A stretch of DNA of 64,000 nucleotides from Cordylochernes scorpioides (lineage: Eukaryota; Arthropoda; Arachnida; Pseudoscorpiones; Chernetidae): assembly GCA_030710605.1 (NCBI GenBank), contig CP092879.1:26183844-26247843 (forward strand), written 5' to 3'. Both the position numbers and the translations under genes were made by a program. Below, piece by piece: positions 1 to 11,459 of the stretch (position 1 is its first letter; each line of letters begins with the position of its first letter). Under the pieces are notes generated by a model that saw only the letters and a list, made by a program, of their open reading frames with translations, was not told the origin of the DNA and did not search any database.

Positions 1-472
1 GCCAATAGATGGCGCTTTCGCCTGTTTCCATCTGAAACTGGTGTGGGAATCGCCGTCTGCTGTAGTCCCGTTTCCTGAGGAAAATGTTTTTAAATACACT
101 TTTATATTGGCCCTAGGAGGTAATATAATATAAATACCTGTTGTTTATTATCCCATTTAAATGTAATTTTTGGCTGTGAATGACAATAAAGAGTAGTGTT
201 TGAAGTCTTGGTGCCACCTGCTGTTGCTCCTCTCGCCATCGCCAAATTGCTGCTGCTACTCTTCTGGTAAGTCTCTCGTGTCCCCCCTCCAATGATAAGG
301 CAGAGAGATACTGCCAGAAGAAGGGGGTTCCCCTTGAGCGGTGGTTCCTGGACGTCCTTGGGTGCTCTGCAGGGTCCAGCTGCAGAGGGAGAGCAACGGG
401 AGCCCGGGTAGGTGATCCAAGAAGGAAGAAGCGGCGTCGATGCGAAGAACCGCGGAGGGTCAAGCGGCGACA
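1..472 (+). repeat. 5' LTR, truncated by the window edge
   Basis: Position 1 aligns with about position 1728 of the right LTR, so some 36 bases are missing. An AATAAA lies near 186, a plausible transcript end signal (the same signal occurs near 1912). Small differences from the right LTR run throughout, suggesting a moderately old insertion. Confidence 0.75.
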
Positions 473-575
473 CTGGTGTCAGAAGTGGGGTTCTTCCCGT
501 TGGAGGTCATCGGGAGGCTCTTTTTTTTTTTTTTTTGGTTGCTGACAAAGGCCCATTGAGGTGAGAGGCCAAGGG

Positions 576-893
576 ATGGCCTCTGAGCAGGACTCGCTGG
601 CCGAGATCGCTACAGGGATATCAGGAGGAGAGGGACGAATTAAAGCGCCGAAGATAGGAAGAAAATTTCGGAAGGAAAAAAAATTCGAAGAAATAAGGCT
701 TCTCAGAAGTAAAGATATTCAGCATTTGCTGTGTCAAATGGAGGCCCACTTTCAAAGGGAGCCTAGTACGGCCCAGTCAACCTTGGGTGGTGATTTCAGC
801 GAGGGCCGGGCGGAGTCCCGAGGGCTGGAGGTCGAGCCGGCTCATATACAGGAAGGCCATGGAGTAGAGGGCCTGGTTGTGACACCTCTATAA
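576..893 (+). CDS. Short gag-like or leader ORF of the LTR element
   Basis: An ATG at 576 opens about 105 codons just downstream of the primer-binding site, the usual position of gag. The product is charged, with a Lys/Arg-rich stretch near residues 30-45 (GRKFRKEKKFEE), a short helical segment containing HLLCQMEAHFQRE, and an acidic Gly/Glu-rich tail. There is no zinc knuckle and no capsid homology that I recognise. It may be the truncated start of a gag whose rest has been replaced by the tandem repeat. It could also be non-coding interior; confidence as a protein is low. Confidence 0.35.
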   Translation: MASEQDSLAEIATGISGGEGRIKAPKIGRKFRKEKKFEEIRLLRSKDIQHLLCQMEAHFQREPSTAQSTLGGDFSEGRAESRGLEVEPAHIQEGHGVEGLVVTPL

Positions 894-904
894 CCAACTC
901 TAAA

Positions 905-1660
905 TCTTCTTCAGGCAGAGCCGCGAATGAAGCGGCCCCAGCGAAAGAAGCGGTGCCGGCGAGAGAAGCGGTGATCTCGGGAGAAACGGTGCCAGCGAGA
1001 AAAGAGGCTATGGTGCGAAAAGCGGTTCCGGCGAGAGAAGCGGGTACCGGCGAGCAATGCCGCGAGAGAAGCGGTCTCGGCGAGAGGAGTGGTCCCGGAG
1101 AGAGGATTGGTCCCGGCGAGAGAAGCGGTCCCTGCGAGAGGAATGGTCCCGGCGCGAAAAGCGGTACCGAAGAGAGAAGCGGTACAGATATAAGAAGCGG
1201 TACCGGCATAAGAAGCGGTACCGGCAAGAGAAGCGGTACTGGCAAGAGAAGCGCCTCCGGCGCGAAAATCGGTGTCGGTATAAGAAGCAGAACCGGCATA
1301 AGAAGCGGTACCAGCATGAGAAGCGCCTGCGGCATGAGAAGCGGTTCCGGCGTGAGATGCGGTACCGGCGAAAGGGGCGGCTCCGGCGAGAGGGACGGCT
1401 CCGGCGAAAAGAGCGGCGCCGGCGGGAGAAGCGGTCCCGGCGAGAAGGACGGCTCCAGCGAAAGGGCGACTCCGGCAATAGGGGCGGCTCCAGCGAGAAA
1501 GATGCCTTCAGCGAGAAAGACGGCTCCAGAGAGAAATACGGCGCCAGCGAGAAAGACAGTTCCATCAAAAGAGGCGGTTCCAAAAAAAAAAAAGAGATGC
1601 AGTTCCGGCAAGAGAAGCGGCACCAGCGAGAGAAGCGTGACATCTAGGCGACGGGACCGG
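905..1660 (+). repeat. 18-bp tandem repeat inside the LTR element
   Basis: About 40 degenerate copies of an 18-base unit (typified by GAGAAGCGGTACCGGCAA) fill this stretch. Because 18 is divisible by three, several frames stay open at once. One plus frame reads as a six-residue Gly-Thr-Gly-Lys-Arg-Ser repeat, another as Arg-Glu-Lys-Arg repeats, and the minus strand as Leu/Pro repeats. The region is much richer in G+C than its surroundings. Confidence 0.85.
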
Positions 1661-1691
1661 ATCGAGACGATCTGCCTTAAGGGGGAGGCAG

Positions 1692-2199
1692 TGTCACGTA
1701 TAAGGCCTGAGAATGTCTACAACCTCCGCCAATAGATGGCGCCTTCGCCTGTTTCCATCAGAAACTGGTGTGGGAATCGACGACTGCTGTAGTCTCGTTT
1801 CCTGGGGAAAATGTTTGTAAATACACTTTTATATTAGCTCTAGGAGGTAACATAATGTAAATACCTGTTGTTTATTATTCCATTTAAATGTAATGTTTAG
1901 TAGTAAATAACAATAAAGAGTAGTGTTTGAAGTCTTGGTGCCACCTGCTGTTGTTCCTATGGCCATCGCCACATTACTGCTGCTACTCTTTTCGTAAGTC
2001 TATCGTGTCCCACCACCAGTGGTAAGGCCGAGAGATACTGCCAGAGGAAGGGAGTTCCACTTGAGCGATGGTTCTCGGACGTCCTTGGGTGCTCTGCAGG
2101 ATACAGCTGCTGAGGGTAACCAACGGGACCCCGAGTAGGTGATCCACGAAAGAAGAAGCGGCGTCGTCGCGAAGAACCGCGGAGGGTCAAGCCGCGACA
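1692..2199 (+). repeat. 3' LTR of the non-autonomous element
   Basis: This 508-base copy matches 1-472. It starts TGTCACGTAT and ends GCGACA, directly after a purine-rich tract and directly before minisatellite sequence (ATATTATATTGACAG). Confidence 0.8.
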
Positions 2200-3925
2200 A
2201 TATTATATTGACAGAGATACAGATATGGCAGAGACGAGAGTAAAAACATATGTTTTATTAACAGAAGTACAAAGACACAAGGTAGGTACACATGTTTCAT
2301 TGACAGAAAAACAGAAATGTCAGAGACGGTGGAAAGTACACATATTTTATTGTCAGAAGTACAGAAATTCCAGAGACGGGGGAAGTACACATGTTCAAAT
2401 GTCAGAGGTTTAGAGGTGCCAAAGACGCGCGGGAAATACACATATTATATTAAATTAAGTACAGAGATGCCAGAGACAAGGGGAGTACACATGTTTTATT
2501 GACAGAAATGCAGAGAGGCCAGACACGCACGGAGGAATACACATTTTTTATTGACAGAAGCACAGAGATGCCAGAGACGGTGAAGTAGAGATATTTAATT
2601 GACAAAATAACAGAGATGCCAGAGAAAGAGGGATTACACATGTTTTATTTATAGAGGTACAAAGATGCCATAAACAGGGGAGTACTCATGCTTTTTTGAC
2701 AAAGAATTAGAGAAGCCAGAGACGAGGTGAAATATACCTTTTTTTTTCAGAGGTACAGAGATGCCATAAATGGAGTGAAGTATATATATTATACTGACAG
2801 ATGTAAATAAATGACAAAGACGAGGGGTGGAATACACAAATAATAATGACAGAGGTACGGAGATGCCAAAGGCGAGAGGAAATACAAACGTTTTATTGAC
2901 AGAATTAAAGATATGCCAGAAACGGGGGAGTTCACATATTTTATGGAAAGAATTACATAGATTCCAGACACGGGGAGAGTACATATATTTTATTGACAGA
3001 AGTACAGAGATTTCAGAGACGGGGGGAGTACACATGTTTCATTAACAAAGATTCAGAAATGCCAGAGAGGTGGGAGTACACATGTTTTATTGAAAGATTT
3101 ACAGAAAGGCCAGAGACGGGGGGGGAGTACACATGTTTTATTGGAAGAAGTACAAGGAGGTAAAAGGATGCTAGAGACGGTGGAATAGACATGTTTTGTT
3201 GACGGAGGTACAAGAATTCCAGAGACGGTGGAACACACACGCTTTATTGACTGAGTTACAGTGACGCCAGAGACGATGTAATACACATATTTCATTGACA
3301 GCGGTACAGGGAGCCAAGAGCCGGTATACTAATGTTTTATTGACGGAGGTACATGGAGGCCAAAAATTGTGGAATACACATATTCTCTTGACGGGTGTAC
3401 TGAGATGCCAGAGACGTTGGAATACACATGTTTCATTGACGGAGGTACATGGAGGCCAAAAACGGAGGAATACACATGTTTTTTGACGGAGGTACCGGGA
3501 GGGCAGAGACGTTGGAATACACATATTCTATTGATGGAGATATACAGATACCAGAGACGGTGGATTACACATGTTCTATTGACGAGTTATATGGAGGCCA
3601 AAGGCGGTGAAATACACATGTTTTATCGACGGAGGTATAGAGATGTTAGAGACGATTGAATACACGTGTTTTATCGACGGATTAATTGATTTAGTTATTT
3701 ATTTGATATGGTGATTTATTTAACTTATGATTTAGAGCACAATAGTCATGATTAGATTTTAGTGTTTTATTGACGGAGGTACAGGGAGGCCAGTGTCGGT
3801 GGAATACACATAATCTCTTGACGGAGGTACAGACATCCTAGAGATGGTCGAATACACATTTTCTATTGACGGAGGTTCAAGAACGCTTGAGACGGTGGGA
3901 TAAGCATGTTTTATTGACGTAGGTA
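2200..3925 (+). repeat. 48-bp minisatellite array, degenerate block A
   Basis: Units of about 46-50 bases recur with anchors TTTATTGACAG, GTACAGAGATGCCAGAGACG and GTACACATGTTTTATTG. Divergence between units is high. The block breaks up near 3680-3760, which has an AT-rich interruption, and ends at about 3925 where the R1-type element begins. Confidence 0.9.
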
Positions 3926-4238
3926 AGGTTTCTAGGAAAACAATAAGTTGTGGATACAGTTTTTTGCGATATACTTCATTACGATTTTATTTATTTATTA
4001 TCATTTACAAAGCACGCGATATCCGTCTTGGATATTTGCATGCATAAACAAGTTTGGGAGCTTATTTTCAGTAAATATTAATATGATTTCAGTTATTATA
4101 ATAGAAATTATTAACATATTTGTCAGTTTGTTAACGATTTAATTACCCTATAATGAATATTAGTGAACATCACAGATAAGAACAGAAATTTAGAGCTATT
4201 TACAGCATATAACTATATGTCAGTTATTACAGCCCAGG

Positions 4239-6197
4239 CTATCTATTACTAAAAAACATTCTACAAAATCTATTAAAATTAATATACATATATCTATTAT
4301 TAACTATTTGATTTAGACAATTTATATTTATTTGATTTTTGACTCTCAAGTCCTCTACAAGTCGACAGTCCGTTAGAATATGTACAGGATTTTCTTCTTT
4401 TGCACCACATGAGCATTTAGGCGAATCCGTCTTTCTGACTTTGTACAAATATGATCTAAAGTTACCGTGTCCAGTAAAAAATTGGACATTGTAAAAATTT
4501 GGCTTGACATATTTGGGTATTTGGGAATCAGTGAAGAAGGACTTGAAAATGGTATTAGTCTTCTCATAGTATTTCTGCAATTTTTCCCTTATATAATTAG
4601 AAATTATATTACTACTTGAAGAGTCAAATCGGTTGTAATTTATTTCGGTTTTCAACATGTTAGATTCAATATAATCAGTAAGTTTGGGGACTTGTGCAAG
4701 TATATGTGTACAATCCGATGATGTTGTACTGTAGGCCTGTATACAATGTTTTAATATACTATATTGAAGAGAATTTAGTTTGTCCTTAGGCTTTTTGTTT
4801 ATGAATGGATACCATATTGGGTAACCATAAGTAATTGTACTTCGATATAATGTCTTATACAATATCAGTCTTCGTCTAAAGTCTAGACCCCATGCTTTCT
4901 TTGTCAGGCCAAATAGGTATCCACTAGCTCTAGTTACTTTTATGATCATTTCATTAACGTGAGGCGTAAAGTCCAGTTTGCTTCTGACTCGGTGATTTTT
5001 AATAGTCACTCCTAGGATCTTAAGTTCTTCAGCCGGTTTAATTAACTTGCTACCTGAGACTATTATATCGCTATTGCATTTAAATAAATATAATATTTTT
5101 GTTTTTTCATCTGACAATTTTAATTTACGACTTTCACACCACTTATTGATTTTTCTTAATACATTATCTATTGTCTTTCTTAGTTGTTCAGGAGTTTTAT
5201 TCCAACATATTAGCGTAATATCATCTGCATATCCTATTGTTTCACAATCATCATCCAGATTATTATTCAGTATCTCATTAATAAGAATATTCCATAATGT
5301 GGGAGACAGTGGTCCTCCCTGTGGACATCCTTTACTTAGTTTCTTATTAATTTCAGTTGAGGAATATCTAAATCTTATTCTTCTATTATCAAAGTATGAT
5401 TGTAGAAGTTTTATCATTGAAGCCTGCACACCATCTTCATCTAGTCTTTTCATCAAGGCCGGCCACCATGCATTATCAAACGCTGCACTAATATCCACTG
5501 CAATTATTGCTGCATATTCTCTTGTTTTATGTTCTAACGCAATTTTTATTATTTCAGTTAGTGCAGTAATAGTAGATTTCGATCTTCTAAAGCCATGTTG
5601 TCGATCACTTAGTAAATTAAAATCTTCATAATATTTTATTATTCTGTTAATAATTATTTTTTCAAATATTTTAGAAATGTTGGAATTAAGACATAAAGGT
5701 CTATAATTTTTAAAGTTATTAAAATCAGTTTTTCCAGGTTTCGGAATAATTATTGCCTCTGCTCTTTTCCATTCAGCAGGATAGTATTGTAGGTCTAAAC
5801 ATTTTTGAAATAGTTTCACCAATATAGGAGCTATATATTGTTTAGTGTGCCTTATCATGTTGTTAGAGATGTTGTCTATTCCGGGAGATTTCTTTGGATT
5901 TAATTTGTCAATTAAGTCGTTAACTTCAGTAATCATAACCATCGGTTTTTCTTTATTGAGTAGTTTTAAATTATAATTTCTTATACTTTTATGGATGTTT
6001 GTATCTTCTTCACATTTATCATCTGGAAATAAGTTATTCAATAATTCCTCACCCTTCTGCAAACATTCCATATCAGTATTACCCTCCAAAATTTGCATAT
6101 TTCTCTTCCGCTTAAATCCACTTTTGATGTTTTTGTACACCTTATATAAGTTTCCATAAGGGTTGTTCGACTTGTTTTCCTCCAGAAAATTCTCCAT
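4239..6197 (-). pseudogene. Reverse transcriptase of an R1-like non-LTR element
   Basis: An open frame of 652 codons encodes the RT of ORF2. In order I see the N-terminal palm motif KNYRPL (residues about 163-168), HGFRRSKST (201-209), the motif with the first catalytic Asp AVDISAAFDNAWW (233-245; the DNAWW form is typical of R1-clade elements), GCPQGGPLSPTLWN (290-303), the catalytic YADD (323-326), a thumb region, and a C-terminal Cys-rich motif CSCGAKEENPVHILTDC (about 595-611). This enzyme would copy the element RNA at a nicked target. The frame itself is uninterrupted, but the endonuclease upstream is in a different frame, so the polyprotein is broken. Confidence 0.88.
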
Positions 6198-6382
6198 GAT
6201 GCTTTCCTAGCTTTTTCTATTTCCCGTAAATACTTATTTCGTATGCTTTTATAGTATTGTTTAATATGATTAGGGCAATTTTTGTTTCTATAGTAACAGT
6301 TTCTAAGATAATGACAGTGATCCTTTAGAAGCTGTAAATTCGTATTCCACCACTTATTACTAATATTATTTTTGGTTGTCAT
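6038..6382 (-). pseudogene. Linker between endonuclease and RT of the R1-like element
   Basis: This frame overlaps the start of the RT frame and carries the usual basic linker (a KWWN motif, then NKYLREIEKARKASWRIFW near residues 48-66). Its last part is an out-of-frame reading. A one-base shift near 6190 would join it to the RT. Confidence 0.6.
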
Positions 6383-6436
6383 ATTATTATTTACTTTAAG
6401 TGAATTATGTGCTGCCTCAATCAGTATGTTCGTAAG

Positions 6437-6740
6437 TTATTTTACCGTTTGATCAATCATTTCTGGTCTATCCACTATGTCTAGTAAGTTTTCAATTTTT
6501 TCTCGTTCAGTACTGTTAATTCTCTGAGTAAAACCTAACCAGTTCGCATTTTTCTCATTAAATTTCCAAGTGGAATAATATTTTTCTGAACTAAATTGTT
6601 CGTTTGTATATATTTCAAAAGATATAGCTACATGATCTGAAATTTGCGATATCTGCTGTGTCTTCCAATTTCTGATCGCCGCAATTGCATGTTTATTTGT
6701 TAGTGTGAGATCAATCACACTTGCATCACGACACGTGAAA
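6437..6740 (-). pseudogene. C-terminal end of an APE-type endonuclease domain
   Basis: The minus frame reads CRDASVIDLTLTN followed by a Trp and ISDHVAISFEI. These are the last conserved blocks of the APE-like endonuclease of non-LTR elements: the SVIDLTL strand and the catalytic SDH. The frame stops near 6745 at its 5' side and ends near 6437, before the linker frame. Only this terminal part remains. Confidence 0.72.
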
Positions 6741-6745
6741 GTTTT

Positions 6746-7019
6746 ATGGGATTAATTATTATATACAGTAAATGTCTTCCTTGTCCGATCCTGCTCGTCC
6801 TCCTTGGCACCGTCTTCCCGGTTAGTTCACATAGCCACTCGCCAGGAAACCACTTCCTGTGAATTCTTTCACTGTTGATTTGACCAAAACTGTCTGTTTG
6901 ACTCCTACCTCACACCTAGGCAGTCCCTCTTTAGCTGGAGTCCATTCATTTTTACCCAACTTCACTCTGGGATTTTGCCCTCTTGGTTATCTTGTAATAC
7001 TTTGGGCTATTTTGTCCAA
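6746..7019. other. Unassigned sequence between R1-like element and body copy 1
   Basis: Mixed composition with no long open frame and no motif that I recognise. Similarity to the other body copies becomes visible only from about 7020. Confidence 0.4.
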
Positions 7020-7347
7020 AGAGTTTCCATGAATTCGAAGGCCGATTTTTTCCCAGTATTCTGCTACAGTAAGGCTGTAGAAAGTGGTAGCATCTGAGAG
7101 CGATTTGCAACAGTCCTGATGGTTCAGTGACCAGGTCTACGCTCGCATCCCTCGAAGCATGAGAAGCTGGCTTTGATTTGTTCACATTTTCTCTAGGAAG
7201 CTTTGCTTGTTGACGGATTGAAATCAGCCCGTCTCTGCCTCTTGATTTCTTTAAGTTTTTAAAAATCACGATTTCGCCTATTTAAGCTCTGCCGGAGATT
7301 TAAATATATTTATAAATATAAACTAATTATATAGTATAGATAATATC

Positions 7348-9388
7348 TGTAGTATTTTAAATAATTACAACTCTCTTTAGCATTTTGATCCACCTAGAGA
7401 TCGATATGGCATTGGACCACATAAATCCATATGCACCAATTCAAGGGGTTTGGTTGTACAGTTGGTGGTAACGGGATGGTAAGGTTGTCGAGTCAATTTC
7501 CCCATTATACAAGCTCCACATTCTGGCGATTTCTCAAATTTAACATTAAACCCCAATACCACATTCCGTTGAATTATCTCTTTCATGTGCGCTTCGTTCA
7601 AATATTCAGCCTTCTATGCCACAAGCTGATATTGTCATTTGAGAAATCATCTTTTGTGGTCATGACATTCTCCGTCTCTTCCGAATATTCATCTCTGGAC
7701 CTTGTTTCCATTACATACATCCTATTCTGGATTTGAGCCTCTGCAATTAAATCATCCTGTTCATTGTAAATCTTTTCTCCATCTCTATTGAAAATTACAG
7801 TATTTCCTTTGTTAGTTAATTCGTATATTGATAAAAGATTAGACCTTAAGTTAGGTACATGCAGAACTCCTTTAATTTGAACATTATCAATTCCGTTTTC
7901 GGTACAAGTAGAAACCTTGATATCACCTTTAGCTGTAGCATGTGTAACTTTACCTTCTTCTGCCAAATTTATCTCACTTTCATAAGGCATTACATTTTCC
8001 ATCCAGTCCAAGTGTGGAGATAAGTGCGTAGTACACCCTAAGTCAAGACACCAGGTTTGGATATGACTATAATTATTTGAGGAGTTTTCAAAAACTCGAT
8101 CTGTGCTGGTATTGAAAGTTTGTTCCGCAGGCTTGCTTGAGACGGTATTCACATTATTTCTGATATTTTGTTTGTTATAGTTCGTATTTGAATTTGCATT
8201 TCTTCTCCCATGTTGTTCTTGAGTTCGCTTATTTTTGAACCAGCAATCTTTAGCTAAATGTGCTTTTTTATGGCAAACAAAACACCTCTTTTGTCGATTC
8301 TGTTGATAGTGATTTCTTCTGTCTTTACTTCTGTAAGCCTGTTCATTTTCATCAGAATGACTCCCATACATCTTAGAATTCATTCGATTCTCTTCCTCTC
8401 AAAGTGACTGCCGAATTTCATCAAGAGTTAATTCTCTTCTTGTTCTGAGTACAACAGCGATCTTTTCCAATCTTGGATGGATACCTCGCACAATATGAAA
8501 CGTTAGTTCTCTTTGGGATATTTAGTGTCCGAGTGAAGAACTTTGAGAGGCAATATTTTTGGCTCTAGCCATATATTCGTTTATGGATTCATTATTTTTC
8601 ATCTTGATATTCTTAAGTTCAAGTCCAATATCAATGATCTTATCTTCTAGGTTGCCCGTGTAGATTTTCTTTAATTCATCCCATACTTTCTTTGCTTTAG
8701 TTTCATCTAGAAACATTCCTGCTTGTTCATCTGATAGAGTTGTAACTATAATTCCAAAGGCTTCGTCATTCTTTTCACTCCATATTTGCCAAGCGACTTC
8801 ATCTTTTATATCAGGTTCGGGATCCGAAATTACGCATTAAAATAATTTCTTTCCACGTAAAAGTGCTCCGACTTTTAAAGCCCAAATCGGATAATTTGTT
8901 CCTGCTAAAGGTTCAATTTTTGTCGTTGGCGAAAAATTGCAATCCATTTTAGCCTTGTTTTTCAACTTTTTAAAATTAAACAATATAGTTTAAAGGTAGT
9001 TTATAATTCAAAAATGTTTTTTTTTTCAATCCTTATATTTAAAACTTTCTTTTATCAATATAATTCAAATTCTATTGAAACATATTTCAAAATTTACACA
9101 CCTTGATGCAGAAGAGATCTTTGTTTACCGATTAGAATAAACGTATCAAACTTCTGATAAAATATTTTCGCTTTTTCTCAAGTTTTAAATTGAACCGTGC
9201 TCTGCTACCATAAATTGCAGTATTTTAAATAATTACAACTCTCTTTAAAGCAACAAAAGAATTATTTGATGCATTTAGCAAGACAAGAAAAAAAAAGACA
9301 AACTCGGAATGCCAAAACCAAAACCTTTAGGTTAGTTCCTATTCCAAATCTAGCTTTCACACAGAGTATTCAAAAATAAAATACGACA
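7348..9388 (-). mobile_element. Copia LTR retrotransposon with most of pol deleted
   Basis: The 5-bp target duplication ATATC flanks it (7343-7347 and 9389-9393). On the minus strand the 5' LTR is 9388-9216 (173 bp, TG...CA). It is followed after five bases by the primer-binding site TGGTAGCAGAGCACGG (9210-9195), a half initiator-tRNA-Met-type site typical of Copia elements. Then come gag, a zinc knuckle, protease and the start of integrase. A remnant of about 31 bases of the 3' LTR (7348-7378) directly abuts the integrase, so the rest of integrase, RT, RNase H and most of the 3' LTR were lost in one deletion. Confidence 0.85.
7377..8716 (-). pseudogene. Copia gag-protease-integrase fragment
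   Basis: Three consecutive minus-strand frames remain. 8716-8522 is a gag capsid piece (MFLDETKAKKVWDELKKIY, matching the AKEVWDxL block of Copia Gag). 8383-7598 holds a CCHC knuckle (CFVCHKKAHLAKDCW), a protease motif WCLDLGCTTHLSP (the usual D-S-G-A/C is here D-L-G-C, so the active site is altered) and the GAG-pre-integrase block LWHRRLNI. 7601-7377 is the start of integrase with CGACIMGK and LVHMDLCGPM. A stop lies between gag and the knuckle and a shift lies near 7600. It cannot make a working polyprotein. Confidence 0.82.
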
Positions 9389-10752
9389 ATATCTCTTTCC
9401 ACGACACAAGCTGATTCTACACATGCAAATTAGGTATTATTTAAGAGACACATATACGATTTAAATACTTTAGCTTCCAATATTTCACTTTACCTATAAC
9501 AAACGAATATTCGCTTAAAATTTTGACTGCTTTTTCTTTTACCAAGTGTACTTGATGTTTCGTGAATTAAACATTTTATTTGTATGGATTTTGATTCTAG
9601 ATGCAACTTGATTTACCTGTTATAGTTCTAGATAGTATCTCTTAATAGGTCTCTCGTATGTTTTTCTAATATATAATAGACATATCAAATAAAATAATAA
9701 TAAGTGAACTAGCACACTTGAGTTTTTATATCGTGTAATTTTCTTTGTGTTCGCGAGTGCGCGGAATTCTAAACTATAAATAGATATTAATATATTCACA
9801 AAATGAAACAATTTCTACTACCCTAACTTCAATTTTGAAAATATTGGAAGGACGTAACACATCAGTGGTTAACCCTCCCATAGGTTTCACCAGTTTAATC
9901 TACCGCTCTAATATTGTACGTATTGGGATGTTTAGCTATCTATGTGTGTTTATCTAAGTGATTTGGAGATTAACTACAAATATGTTTGTAAAACATATAT
10001 AGCTGGTGCATGTTGCGTTTAAACATCAAATTCGTCAATTTGTTAGGAAAGGGCAATTAGAACCTTTTACAATTTAAGCTGTGCTTATATACAAGTGTGT
10101 GTTGCATCAACATATTTATTATATATATTAACATAATATAATTTCATTACTCACATCAGATATTGAATATCAAATAATAATTATCTTATATATCATTTTA
10201 GAGCACAATTTATAACGCAAATTTCAATTAATTTTTAAATATTGAAATGTTTTGTGTTGAACATGACTCGAATTTTCAAGTGTATCATGGTTTTATATCA
10301 TTTCAAATCCATTCTAGGAGGATAAAATGTAATAGTATTAATAGTGTATAAATATAATTTTTTTCACAATAATTCATACAAAAATGTTCTTGTTTTTTAT
10401 ATTTTTGCTTCAAAGTGTAAATGTTCCAAAGAGATATATTATCCGTGTATTATTTGTGATCTCGGGTCTAAAAAATCAACTTTATCTTGAGAGAGTTTGA
10501 CCAGAAGGGCAAAAGATGAAAATGTTGGACCTCGGGTCCACAAAATCCAGAGTAGAGAGGAACCTACCTGTATGTGTGGTCCTGTCCTCCTTTCTGAAAA
10601 CAAAAACATCTCGCTCAACCTTCCCTTCGCAGCAATATAGGACTCGTTTTATAATGTATATAGTTTATATACGAGATTGTGGGAAGGTTTTAGTCAGATT
10701 TGAAAAGCCTCTTATTAATTTTGTGCAATTTTGAAGAATAGAATTTCAAATA
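9389..10752. other. AT-rich body sequence without genes (copy 1)
   Basis: No coding signal. It contains a minus-oriented fragment of the hairpin repeat described below (about 9835-9905, with AACCCTCCC) and the TTCTTGTTTTT block shared by all three bodies. Confidence 0.6.
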
Positions 10753-10920
10753 CAGTAGAATATCCCTTTATATAGCGGACACTTCTCCACAAAGGACAGT
10801 TTTCATTTACAAAATTACTATTTTTACAATTTAGCAACTCTCCGGTAAAAAAAAAAACACCTCTCCTTAAAGGACACTTTGGCTCTGCAATTAGGTGTCC
10901 TTTACAGGAAGATTTTACTG
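10753..10920. mobile_element. pogo/Tigger-like MITE, copy 1
   Basis: The 168-base element begins CAGTAGAATATCCCTTTA and ends in the inverted complement (CCTTTACAGGAAGATTTTACTG), flanked by TA on both sides (10751-10752 and 10921-10922). The inner parts AGCGGACAC and AGGACAC also recur inverted. Such short TA-flanked CAGTA...TACTG elements are deletion derivatives of pogo/Tigger-type transposons. The same element sits at the same place in body copies 2 and 3, so it predates the macro-duplication. Confidence 0.7.
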
Positions 10921-10968
10921 TAATAAATATTATTTAATGTTGTAATTTTTAAAATAGCGAGTCCATAA

Positions 10969-11226
10969 ATGCACAGAATATTTTATTATATCTTACCAAA
11001 TATAAATTGTCTTCAGCTCAAGAAAAAATTTATGATCATTTTTCTTTTCAACCTTGTATTACATATGACTTTAGAATCAATGGTTTCACTCGTGGATTTT
11101 TTGCCTTTTCATCAATATTTGGAACCATCGTCTCAGCCAATTAGCCCAATGCATGCGAAAAGCCACTTCAGGACGAAAGTCTTTAAACTTTCAAAAAAAA
11201 GCAGTCCACAAATCTTCAACGGCTAA
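10969..11226 (+). CDS. Hypothetical 85-aa ORF shared by all three bodies
   Basis: An ATG-started frame of 85 codons includes a hydrophobic start (MIIFLFNLVLHM near residues 22-33) and SMVSLVDFLPFHQYLEPSSQ (about 37-56). The corresponding frame is also open in copies 2 (30946-31215) and 3 (50960-51199) in the same position. I do not recognise it. It may be an exon, a small peptide gene or only a by-product of DNA similarity; no splice context or codon pattern decides this. Confidence 0.25.
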   Translation: MHRIFYYILPNINCLQLKKKFMIIFLFNLVLHMTLESMVSLVDFLPFHQYLEPSSQPISPMHAKSHFRTKVFKLSKKSSPQIFNG

Positions 11227-11459
11227 GTTAGTGAAGATTTTAAACAATCTCAATCTGTCGGTGTATATCTCCTCAAATATTCTTGTGGTATGTGCAATGA
11301 ACTGATGTTATAGCGAAGTGTATAAGTATCAGAGAGTATAAATATTAGTGAATAAATAATAGAGGCTTTATCTCAATCATGTTTTCACAATTTTTTTTTA
11401 TATAAAAATAAATATATATAGCCAATTATATCATGATGCATTAGCGTGTCATCTGTTAT

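Larger units (their letters stand above)
1..2199 (+). mobile_element. Non-autonomous LTR retrotransposon with 18-bp internal repeats (5' end outside window)
   Basis: Two direct repeats flank a 1.2-kb interior. The left LTR is cut by the window start (1-472) and the right LTR is complete (1692-2199). The left LTR is followed at once by a primer-binding-site-like sequence, TGGTGTCAGAAGTGGGG (474). The right LTR begins TGTCACG after a purine tract (GGGGGAGGCAG, about 1681-1691) and ends CGACA. The interior has no protease, RT or integrase, so an autonomous partner must supply them. It holds a short gag-like frame and a long tandem repeat. Immediately right of the element the 48-bp minisatellite begins, so the insertion is in or at the edge of that array. 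Confidence 0.75.
3926..6745 (-). mobile_element. R1-clade-like non-LTR retrotransposon, 5'-truncated and frame-broken
   Basis: On the minus strand the order is the end of an endonuclease domain (6740-6437), a linker frame (6382-6038), a reverse transcriptase with C-terminal Cys motif (6197-4239), then an AT-rich 3' tail to about 3926. No poly(A) is evident at the 3' edge. The 5' part of the endonuclease is missing beyond a stop near 6745. At least two frame changes separate endonuclease and RT, so the copy is dead. The left edge abuts minisatellite block A; the right edge abuts sequence leading into body copy 1. Confidence 0.8.

Noticed and set aside
5047..5631. 194-codon plus-strand ORF
   Set aside because: Shadow of the reverse transcriptase on the minus strand; no motif of its own.
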